Assembly (NCBI GenBank): GCA_038501625.1
Contig: JAZAYU010000013.1
Span: forward strand, 1-64,000
Reading direction: 5' to 3'
DNA length: 64,000 nt
Source: Corbicula japonica
Lineage: Eukaryota; Mollusca; Bivalvia; Venerida; Cyrenidae
Made by a program: the position numbers and the translations under genes
The notes under the pieces: generated by a model
The model's input: the letters and a program-made list of their open reading frames with translations, nothing else
What the model was told of the DNA's origin: nothing
Databases searched by the model: none
Part shown: positions 34,590 through 45,546 of the stretch, piece by piece
Position numbering within the stretch: the stretch's first letter is position 1
How the letters are laid out: every line of letters starts with the position of its first letter

Positions 34590-37440
34590 AAATATGAATA
34601 TCATGAATCTCACAAAACACAGCATCCCCCAAGCGAAAAAGAAGAGAGGAAGAGAGAGAGCATGTTTGTTATAAGTATGTCAATTCAAAAAGGACGCCAC
34701 AAACAACAACGAAAAAGAGAACCTTTGGGGATACCGCCTTGGAGCGATCAGTGGCAAAACAAATTGCCACTTAGGGTTTAAACCAGGTTCAAGGGTGCAC
34801 CAACCTCACACTTGCCACAACAGGTTCTCGTATCACAAAACAAGTACAGGTTGTTTTGGTGTAATAACTCCAACCCACCGATCGGCTCAACAATGTTGCA
34901 TGAAAAATCACTCAAAACTTGTTGCAATAGTAATTTTCAACGGCGCCTGTATTTTTGAATGAAATTAATGTATCGGCGATAAAACTTGCCAATTCAATTC
35001 ATAAACTGAAGAAAATAAAAGGTAATTTTAATTTTTCCACGTTTTTCGTTATAACCATATGCTTATTCAAAAAGAAATGTTACCAACATGATATTCTACA
35101 GCACTCTATATGCCTGGTTTAAAACAATTCTAAGCTTGATCATTATGCTTACCTCTTTGATTGAACGACGCTGACAGGGGTTTAAGAGTTTATGAAGGTT
35201 TGGGGGGAATTCTTGTGAAAGAACCCAAAGGCTAGCAGCTCGATATGATTATTTTATTTCTGCAATCGTGTTCATGCTGACTTGACACCAAAGACTCTGG
35301 TGTCGGTTAGGTCATTGAGTACACTATCTTTTATAACCCATTTTGTGATTAACCCATCTACAGTTGATCATTTTGCTTACCTCTTTGGTTGCACGACGGT
35401 GGCAGGGGTTTAAGAGTTTATGAAGGTTTATGGGGAAATCTTTTCTTAAAAGAACCTAGAAGCTCGAATTGTTTCTTTTATCCCTGTCATCGTGTTCTTG
35501 CTGATTTTACTCCAGATGCTCTGGTCTCGGTAAGATCATTGAGTACCCGCCCTTTGGCTTTGCTATGCTATTAAATTCTTATGTTTATATGTTTGTATGC
35601 TTTTGCATGCAACATTGTTGAGCTGATTGATGGGTTGGAGTTATTTCACCAAGACAATTTGTACTTGTTTTGTAATACGAGAACCTGTTGGGGCAAGTGT
35701 GAGGTTGGTGCACCCTAGAACCTGGTTTAAACCCCCAGTGGCATTTTGTTTTGCCACTGACCGTTCCAAGGCGGTAACCCCTCTGGTTCTCACTTTTGTT
35801 ATTTGTTTGTGGCGTCCATTTTGAAACTGATTATTATTATACCATGCTCTCTTTTCCTCTCTACTTTTTGGCTGTGTGGGGAGGCTGTGTATGCTGGATG
35901 TGGCCATTCCTGATATGCATATTTCATTTTTTACTTTACAATGCTATTATCTTCTTATGTTTAATATGTTTGCGTGCTTTTGCATGCAACTTGTTGAGTT
36001 GACGGGTGGGTTTGAGTTCACTCACCAAGACAACAAATACCTGTTTGTTCATATGAGAATCTGTTGAGGCGAGTGTGAGGCTGGCGCACCCAACAACCTA
36101 GTTTGAAAAAGTAAAATATGCATATCAGGAATGGCCACATCCAGCAGACACAGCCTCCCAACACAGCCAAAAGGTTGAGAGGAAAAGAGAGCATGGTATT
36201 ACAATAATCAGTTTCAAAATGGACGCAACAAACAATTAACGGAAGTGAGAACCCGAGGGTTACCGCCTTGGAACGGTCAGGGGCAAAACACTTTGCCAAT
36301 GGGGGTTTAAAAACCACAGTGGCCTATTGGTTTGCAACTTACCGTTCCAAGGCGTTAATTGTTTTTGGTGTCTTAGTTGAAATTGATATGCTTATAAACC
36401 CATGCGCTCTTTTCCTCTCTACTTTTTGGCTGCAACAAGAGAATGTGTTTTCTGAGTTTTGGCGAATCCTGATATGCATGTTTCACTTTTTATTGGCAAT
36501 ATCATTACTATCAATGTATATCACTACATTGTCATATTCCCGAAGATTCTTGTGATACAGTTATACGTACAATTTGCTAGCAGTTGCGCAACGAAGAGTG
36601 TTTTGAAAGCCCCCTACCATATATTCCTTTGAAAATGGAATCTCCAGTTAACAGGGCGTTGGAGCAGAATAAGTTGCAAAATATTTTCTTTTTTTGGAAC
36701 TTTGATAAGGTTTAACAAATGTTAGTATTGATCAGGGCTTATATGTTTTTTTAAACGACTTGATTTGATTAAGTCTAAATTTTATTTATTGTTATTTTAC
36801 CAGATGAAATAGATGTGCTGACATTTTGTTAAAGTGTATAATGTGCACTGTGTTTTGATTTGACCTTCATATGACTCGATTACCAGTTTTAAAAAATAGA
36901 TAAAGACGACTTTGGATCCGTTGATTTGTTTAGAATTATTTCAATTTGTTTGGTTACGGTTAGCAAAGATCATGGCAAAGATGTATAGTTTGATAATTAA
37001 CCCGAAACAAAAACAAGCCAAGACTCTTAAACATTTTATGGGTGAAACAAGCTTCTTGGATGAAACTTCAAGTTCATGGGCGAAACTTTGTAATGTATTA
37101 AGTTTCTGATGTTTGTGTGCTTTTTCATGCAACATTGTTGAGCTGATGCCTGGGTTGAAGTTACTTCACCAAGACAACTTTTTACTTGTTTGTTTAAATG
37201 AGAACTTTTGGGGCAAGTGTGAGGTTGGTGTATTCTAGGACCTGGATTAAACCCCAAGTGGCACATTGTTTTGCCACTGACTTTCTTAGGCGGTAACCAC
37301 TCGGATTCTCAATATCGCTTTTTGTTTGTGGCGTCTATTTTGAAACTGTGATTATTGTATAACCATGCTCTCTTCTCCTCTCTACTTTTTGCTGTGTGAA
37401 GAGGCTGCGTCTGTTGGATAAGGCATATTTCACTTTTCTT
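34590..37440. repeat. Cluster of R1 interspersed repeats in alternating orientation
   Basis: Forward copies at about 35160-35340 (partial), 35390-35960, 36310-36560 and 37090-37440 alternate with reversed copies at about 34590-34900 and 36090-36310. Shared words are 'gttttgccactgaccgttcc', 'aaggcggtaac', 'gtgtgaggttggtgcaccct' and 'atgctctcttttcctctcta'. All open frames here are repeat-derived. Terminal repeats of the family were not established. Confidence 0.65.
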
Positions 37441-37870
37441 TCAGGTGTATACTTACCTATTAAGTATTAAAAACGCATGATTAAAAAAAGCTGCGGTAGC
37501 AGGTATTCAATGCCAAGTTTTGCGACTTGGTTAACGGATCAATCCTTTATCGATTGGTAACTGTAAGCAATCGCATTTGTTAAAGGAATGTTTGAATATC
37601 AAATGAAAGAAATTTTCTTATTAATGAATTGTCCTGTTTAATTGCATGAATACGCAAATTTAATGAAGGAACAAAACACAAATCTATAAAGCGATTTGTT
37701 TTTTATTACATATATTGATAATTTCACAGAATATCAACCATGTTATATCGTTCTGACACAAACAAGAATAGTTTACCATTCTTCATATAACACATTACTT
37801 GCAAACAAAGATCTTAACATAGTGAAATAGCCTCAAATACCGAATTCAGAGAACATTATCCTACAGCCAT

Positions 37871-38106
37871 TAAGGGCTTATCACACTCCTCCCAAGCACG
37901 TTCATCGATAAGAAGAAAATTATCCGACACGTTAGAAAAGTAAAGAAAAAAGCTAGACCTAAAATTCTACTGTATGCAAAATAAAGATACATTAGTAACA
38001 ATCATTTGTGCAAAGTATCATTGAACGGCATTTTGCCATTATTGAGATTTTGATAATTTTATTTTTATCGATGAACGTGATTGGTAGTAGTGTGGTAAGC
38101 CCTTAA
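37871..38106. mobile_element. Complete ~236-bp MITE, same family as 22692-23384
   Basis: It begins 'taagggcttatcacactcct' and ends 'agtgtggtaagccctta'. Inverted arms continue through the 'ttcatcgataa' and 'tttgtgcaaagt' words. The internal part is much shorter than in the 22.7-kb copy. Confidence 0.75.
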
Positions 38107-38187
38107 GGAAGGAAAAAAAATTAAGCATGGTTGTGCATGAAAAGGCGGTTGTTTATTATATTTAACACAAAGTCATCTTAAAATACA

Positions 38188-40718
38188 ACTAGAAATGTGT
38201 CCATAGGACACGGATGCCCCCGCTATGCATGTTTGTCATGGTGAACATTTATACCAAGTTATTTCAAAATCCAATAAGTAATAACAAACTCAAAGCCAAG
38301 ACAAGAAAAGTCTGGTTTTAGTAATAGTGACCTTGACCTTGACCTTACAGGCATGGGAATTGTACTTAACACAACGACTTGTCATAGTGAACATTTGTGC
38401 CAAATTATTTTGAAATCACTCTGTTAATAACAAAGTTATAGCCAGTACAAGAAATTTCTATTTTTGTAACAGTGACCTTGACCTTGGACCTACAGGCATG
38501 GGTATTGTACGCGACACATCGTCTTGATATAATGAACATTTATACCAAGTAATTTTAAAATCCAATAAGACATAACAAAGTAACAGAGCAGACAAGATTT
38601 TTATAACAAAATTCTATTTTTAGTAACAGTGACCTTGACCTCTGACCTTTAGGCATGGGTGTTGTACACGACACACCGCCTTATCATGGTAAACATTTAT
38701 GCCAAGTTATTTTGAAATCCCTCCATTCATAAGGAAGTTACAGCCCGGACAAGAAAAAATCTATTTTTAGTAACAGCGACCTTGACCTTGGACCTACAGG
38801 CATGGGTATTATACGCGACACACCGTCTTGATATGGTGAATATTTATACCAAGTTATTTTAAAATCCATTTAGAAATAACAAAGTTACAGAGCGGACAAG
38901 ATTTTTCCAACAAAATTCTATTTTTAGTAACAGTGACCTTGACCTTGGACCTACAGGCATGGGTGTTGTATGCGACACACCGCCTTGTCATGGTGAACAT
39001 TTGTGCCAAGTAATGTTGAAATCCCTCCATTCATAAGGAAGTTACAGCCCAGCCAAGAAAATTCTATTTTTAGTAACAGTGACCTTGATCTTGGAGGTAC
39101 ATGCATGGGTATTATACGCGACACATCGTCTTGATATGGTGAACATTCATTCCAAGTAATTTTAAAATCAAATTCTATTAATAGTAAAAGTGACCTTGAC
39201 CTTGGACCTACAGGCATGTACGCGACACACCGCCTTGTCATGGTGAACACTTGTGCCAAGTTATTTTGAAATCCCTCCATTCATAAGGAAGCAATATAAG
39301 GAAGTTACAGCCCGGACAAGAAAAATCTATTTTTAGTAACAGTGACCTTGACCTTGGAGGTACATGCATGGGTATTATACGCGACACACCGTCTTGATAT
39401 GGTGAACATTCATACCAAGTAAATTTTAAAATCCAATAAGAAATAACAAAGTTACAGAGCGGACAAGATTTTCCCAACAAAATTCTATTAATAGTAAAAG
39501 TGACATTGACCTTGGACCTACAGGCATGGGTGTTGTACGCGACACACCGCCTTGTCATGGTGAACACTTGTGCCAAGTTATTTTGAAACCCCTCCATTCA
39601 TAAGGAAGTTACAGCCCGAACAAGAAAAATCTATTTTTAGTAACAGTGACCTTGACCTTGGAGGTACATGCATGGGTATTATACGCGACACACCGTCTTG
39701 ATATGGTGAACATTCATACCAAGTAATTTTAAAATCCAATAAGAAATAACAAAGTTACAGAGCGGACAAGATTTTCCCAACAAAATTCTATTAATAGTAA
39801 AAGTGACATTGACCTTAGACCTACAGGCATGGGTGTTGTACGCGATACACCGCATTGTCATGGTGAACACTTGTGCCAAGTTATTTTAAAATCCCTCCAT
39901 TCATAAGGAAGTTACAGCCCGGACAAGAAAATTCTATTTTTAGTAACAGTGACCTTGACCTTGGAGGTACATGCATGGGTATTATACGCGACACACCGTC
40001 TTGATATGGTGAACATTCATACCAAGTAATTTTAAAATCCAATAAGAAATAACAAAGTTATAGAGCGGACAAGATTTTCGAACATACACACTGACACACA
40101 CACTGACACACACACCCACCCACACACAGCCAGGGTGAACACTATATGCCCTTCCGCCATTACATGGCGGGGGCATAAATTTTTAGTAACAGTGACCTTG
40201 ACCTTGGAGGTACATGCATGGGTATTATACGCGACACACCGTCTTGATATGGTGAACATTCATACCAAGTAATTTTAAAATCCAATAAGAAATAACAAAG
40301 TTACAGAGCGGACAAGATTTTCCCAACAAAATTCTATTAATAGTAAACGTGACCTTGACCTTGGACCTACAGGCATGTACGCGACACACCGCCTTGTCAT
40401 GGTGAACACTTGTGCCAAGTTATTTTGAAATCCCTGCATTCATAAGGAAGTTACAGCCCGGACAAGAAAATTCTATTTTTAGTAACAGTGACCTTGACCT
40501 TGGAGGTACATGCATGGGTATTATACGCGACACACCGTCTTGATATGGTGAACATTCATACCAAGTAATTTTAAAATCCAATAAGAAATAACAAAGTTAT
40601 AGAGCGGACAAGATTTTCGAACATACACACTGATACACACACTGACACACACACCCACCAACACACAGCCAGGGTGAACACTATATGCCCTTCCGCCATT
40701 ACATGGCGGGGTCATAAA
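38188..40718. repeat. Satellite-like array of ~150-bp units with 'gtgaccttgacctt'
   Basis: About fifteen units share 'agtaacagtgaccttgacct', 'acaggcatggg', 'cgcgacacaccg', 'atggtgaacatt', 'ccaagttatttt' and 'ttacagcccggacaag'. Two alternating unit types make a dimer of about 300 bp. The array starts with 'gtgtccataggacacggatg' and ends with a CA-rich run and a small hairpin 'cgccattacatggcg'. That end cassette also occurs inside, at about 40077-40180, so a ~540-bp block is duplicated. Six or more minus-strand open frames with a repeated peptide are artefacts of the array. Confidence 0.85.
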
Positions 40719-41476
40719 AATAAATAAGCATATGGGAAGCAAATCTTACGTTTAGTTGAAGAAATAGTTGCTACAGACAACATTAAATGGTATGAAGACA
40801 GCGAAACAAGATAATAAGTTTTGAGAAAATGAATAAGTACTAAAACTGGTTACACGGCATGCGGAAACACACAATACAAAGCGAATACCACGCTCCACAG
40901 AGAGGAACATGTCAAGTCACGATATGTGAAACCGATTTTGAGATAGTGTGCATTCATTTTAGGTTTCTAAAAGAGATTATGTAAAAGAGGGTGGTTGCTA
41001 TCATGGTAACATGCCGTGTGATAGGAATTTGACAGACATATTTTCATTTTAACTCAAATCTACATCGGTAATCAAACTCACAAATTCACTATAATATGAT
41101 ATTTGTATTTGTGATGAATAGATAGACACGGGTATCTGGTTCTGCAGCGGAATGAGCTATACAATACTTTTTTTTTACTTTAAAGGTCAAACCAAATTTT
41201 ATAATTTTATAATATTTAACTAATTTTTAACTTAATTTTTCGCAACAATAGGTGTTGATCATTTGGCCCCACTTTCTCAGTCACAATCATATAATTGTGT
41301 TACTGTATAGCGTCATGTGTTTCCTCTCTACCATTTTTTTATAATTGATTTAATTATTCGTGCAGAACAATTTAGACTATAATTATATAAACTAATATCA
41401 TATATATTCTTATATTGGCTTTTCCAGTTTTTTTGTTAATTCATCCAATCGATCGCACATAATAAATAGCTTCTAA

Positions 41477-41652
41477 ATATACTTTAAGAAATTAGAAACG
41501 CAACTTCTTTATTCAAGAAATACATTTCATGTTTTCCCTTTTAATTTCTTCAAGTACATAAAATATTATAAAAGAAATGGAAAACGCAACTTCTTTAAAC
41601 ACGAAACATATTTTGTGTTTAAAGAAGTTGCGTTTCTAATTTCTTTAAGTAT
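41477..41652. mobile_element. Palindromic MITE with 'aaacgcaacttcttt' arms, copy 2
   Basis: It starts 'atactttaagaaattagaaa' and ends 'ctaatttctttaagtatt'. The right half (about 41570-41652) is an almost perfect hairpin on its own. The layout matches 26089-26270. Confidence 0.7.
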
Positions 41653-42061
41653 TGTACAACTTAAGATACATATTTTAGTGATGCGTTTCTAAAGTCTTTC
41701 AGTATTTTTATATTGTTGTCTTTTATTGGTAAAGAGTATTGAACGTCGAAGGATGTGCGTGTGTACTACATGTAGTTGAGGAACTGGTTGTATACAAGGA
41801 ATGCGGTTCGAAATGAAATATACTGGAAATGAAATGGCCTGGGGTCTATGATGAAATTTGTTTGCTGAACATTTACAAGTTTGCACTTAATTTAGTGAAT
41901 GATTTGACAACACATGAAATGAACAGTTTTCCTTTTAAATATAATGATAACCAGCTGGAAAATAGTGGAAGAAATGATTGCTATGGTAACACGCATTATA
42001 ATGAAGAATTGCCAGAACTATATATGTATTGATATGTATTCATTTAAGGATACAAAATAAT

Positions 42062-42236
42062 TTCAAGGATTTACTACACTCCTCATTGTACCTTTATCGA
42101 TAAAAAAGTATAAAATTTTAATAACGAAAAAATGCCTTTCAATGAAATTTTGCACAAATGAATTTTAATTTTGTTTAGTTTGAGAATTTCCTTTTAAATC
42201 GATGGTTGAACAAAGAGGAGTGTAGTGGATCGTTAA
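42062..42236. mobile_element. Diverged MITE related to the 22.7-kb family
   Basis: The left end 'aggatttactacactcctca' and the right end 'gaggagtgtagtggatcgtt' are inverted. The internal words 'atcgataaaaaa' and 'tgaaattttgcacaaatga' match the family. Confidence 0.6.
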
Positions 42237-42779
42237 GAGCACTCAAAGTAGATACTCTTCTGAGAGCTATGTAAGCCATTCCTCCTTGTAATATCGTTTT
42301 CCCGATATTAACAGCAGCTGAAGATTTGCACTTTGTGGACAGTAACCTACAACGTACATAGCAATATTTTGGTTCTTTCAGGATGAAAAGCTATACTAAC
42401 TTTCTATATTCAGACACAGCATCTTGTCCCCGTAAACCAGGGGGGTAGGGGTTGGGGGGGGTCACACTGCAGTACCACCTCAAACCAAATTATTCTGAAC
42501 AACAGAAAAAGACCTACAAAAATGGTTATACAATCATTATTTACTTTATAGACGAAATCACCTTCTTCTTGTAAAACGGAAACCAACTAGAACCGTCAAT
42601 TTCAACATCAGAAACATTTGTGAGCAAAGAACCATCATATATAGGTCACATGCACGCGCCAAAATCAAGTCACATGATCGCCAATATTCATAAACAAAAC
42701 ACAAATTTCAATATCTGTAAACTAACTATCTGAACAATGTCTCTTTATTTAACTTTCACTAAATTCAGTTTTGAACTTG

Positions 42780-44500
42780 GACTGAGATAAACATTCTGAC
42801 CAAGCTTGCAAAAGATCAGCCCATAACTAAGACCGCTAGAGTGCGAACAACCTTTTTCTTTCATTCGACTTAGTGACCTAGTTTTCAAGGTCACGTGACC
42901 CAGTTACGATCATGACCTAGATATCATTGAGATAAATTTTTTTACCAAGTTGTAAGAAGATCCCACCAAAATTAAGACTGTTAAGAGGATGGACAAGCTT
43001 TTCCTATCTTTGACCTTGTAACCTAGTTTTCAAGGACACATGACCCTGTTTCTAACCTGACCCAGATAAGATTGAGATAAACATTCTGACCAAGTTTTAA
43101 GAAGATCTGACCAAAATTAAGACCGCTAGAGTGCGGACAAGCTTTTTCTATATTTTGATCTTGTAACCTAGATTTCAAAGATACATAATCCAGTTTAGCA
43201 TTTGACCTAGATATCATTGAGATTAACATCACAAGAGTGCGAATAAGCTTTTTTTATTTGACCTAGTGACCTAGTTTTCAAGGTCACGTGACCCAGTAAA
43301 GAACATGACCTAGATATCATTGAGATAAACATTCTGACCGCGTTTGAAAAAGATTTAAAAAATTAAGGATGTTAGAGAACAGAGAAGCTTTTTCAATTAT
43401 TCGAACTTATTACCTAGTTTACAAGGTCACATGACCAACTTTCTTACTTGACCTAAATATCATTGAGATTAACCTTTTTATTAAGTTTGAAGAAGATCGC
43501 ATCAAAATTAAGACTGCTAGAGTGCGGACAAGCTTTTTCTATAATTTAACTTAGTGACCTAGATTTCAATGTCACATGACCCATTTTCAAACTTGACCTA
43601 GATATCACTGAGATAAACATTTTTACCAAGTTTAAAGAGGACTCCTCCAAAATTAGGACCGCTATAGTGCAAATAAGCGTTTTCTTTAATTTGACCCAGT
43701 GACCTAGTTTAAGGGGTCACATGATCCTGTTACAAATTTGACCTACATATCATAGGGATAGACATTCTGACCAAGTTTGAAAGAAGATCTGACCAAAATT
43801 AAGACTGCTACAGTGCGAATAAGCTTTTTCTTTAATTTGACCTTGTGACCTAGTTTTCAAGGTCACGTAACCCAGTTACAAACATGACCTAGATATCATT
43901 GAGATAAATATTTTGACCAAGTTTGAAGAAGATTAGATAAAAATTTAAACCGCTAGCGTGTGGACAACACGTTATGATTAAGGTTTTGGGTTAGGGTTAG
44001 TTAAAGACCTTATGGTTAGGGTTAGGGTTAAGTGAAAAAGCCCATAACTCGGCCAAAATAAGCAGTTTTGAAGATAAAGCATGGACAAGATTTTAATATA
44101 GAAGTAAGGGTTAGGGTAAGTTAACTACCTTAGGGTTAGGGTTAGGGTTTAGGGTAAGGGTTAGGAAATAAAGACCATAACTTGATCAAAAATAATCTGA
44201 CCAGAAATTCCTGACGACATGCACAACTAGGCTTGGTGACAAACACTCCTGTGAAGTTTCAATGAAATCTCTTAAGCGGTTTCAGAGAAGAAGCGAGGAC
44301 AAGATTTTGCTAAAAAGGCCCATAACTCATCCAATAAAATCCGAGCAGGAGGATATGCACAACTAGGCTTGGCGAAAAAAAATCGTGTGGAGTTTCAAAG
44401 AAATCCCTCAAGCGGTTTCGGAGAAGAAGCGAGGAAAAGATAATTTCGGACGGACGGACGGACGTTGAGATTACTATTATGCCTCCTTCGGGGACATAAA
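42780..44500. repeat. Second satellite-like array with 'ttcaaggtcacgtgaccc' units
   Basis: Roughly ten diverged units of about 150 bp carry 'gtgacctagttttcaaggtc', 'acctagatatcattgagat', 'aaacattctgaccaagttt' and 'accgctagagtgcggacaag'. The array runs into telomere-type repeats at 43985-44166 and closes with a 'cggacggacggacg' run and 'cctccttcggggacataa', a closing hairpin like that of the 38.2-kb array. Confidence 0.8.
43985..44166. repeat. Interstitial telomere-type TTAGGG repeats
   Basis: Two short runs of 'gggttagggttag' with variants, at about 43985-44033 and 44105-44166, interrupt the last units of the array. TTAGGG is the usual metazoan telomere repeat. Confidence 0.8.
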
Positions 44501-45546
44501 AAATCATGCAAACAAAGCCATTGCAAATGACTTAAAATATAACAAAAACTTACCGCAAACAAACCTATATGACTATATCAACTCGCACTACCTAATAATA
44601 CATGCTTTAGTGCTGAACGTTATCTTGAAAAACCAGAGGGGTCAGTTCAAAGTTATCACGCGAAAACACAACACAATCACAATTATCTTACTTAACATAC
44701 ATGGAATTGCATCTTGGTCATGTAAATATTTGGTTTATATATAGACTTAATACTTTTGCAAACATAATCTACGACATAATTCAACAATAAAATTCCACAT
44801 AGTCAAGCAACATAAAAATACGTTGACAACTTCCCCCTTACTAATCGGATTTCCTATGGTAATACCGTACCGTTGTACATACAACATGGTACAACATGGT
44901 ACCCGTTTAGTACTCAACGATCTATATATAAAGCCGGCCCACATGGTACTCAACATTCGCTATAAACCTCTTTTTTAAAACCGGGCCCATTATTCCCTTG
45001 GGCCGGAATAGTTGTACTATAATAAAGGTAATCAAGTAATAGTTACATAGTAATAATATATTATGACCCATAATTCGTCCAGAAAATACCTCAATTTTTC
45101 AAGGTCCACGTCTACCTCAAGATTTAGATTGATGTAATAGATAACATCTTGTTATATTCAAGCGTGTGTGTACGAACGTGTACATGAAGTAATGTGCATT
45201 CTTTCTATTCGTTGTGCTATAGTTAACATGTCCATTATATCATACAATAGCTCACATTGTGTTCACTTGTACCCTGTTATTTAGAGTTTAATACAATTCT
45301 TTTCCGTTTAGTCATTAAACAGAGAAAGGACATCAAAACCCAAATAAAAGAAATTAAGAAGCTATAAAATGAAAACTGTATAAAGTTGCTGTATACAAAA
45401 TAATGCTCTGTCTCTTCTAGTTCTAGTCCGTGGTACTCACATCATTAAGTGCTCTTAAAATTTGTGATTTATGTAAGAAACTAGAATTACTATTTTGAAA
45501 TTCCCTTTACATAATGGCCTTGCAATTCAGTTCGTGTTCGGGTTGA

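Larger units (their letters stand above)
31520..45546. other. Long gene-free, repeat-rich stretch
   Basis: No exon could be supported. Contents: foldback at 33425-33560, R1 repeat cluster at 34.6-37.4 kb, MITEs at 37.9, 41.5 and 42.1 kb, two satellite-like arrays at 38.2-40.7 and 42.8-44.5 kb. The minus-strand frame at 33020-33274 and the plus frame at 32325-32663 have no recognisable content. Words resembling YY1 sites ('aaaatggctgc' at about 33257 and 'aatatggctga' on the minus strand near 32945) face each other across it, but no gene was found to go with them. Confidence 0.5.

Noticed and set aside
38951..40742. Several minus-strand frames with a repeated peptide
   Set aside because: They arise from the ~150-bp satellite units; the peptide repeats only because the DNA does, and each is broken at unit junctions.
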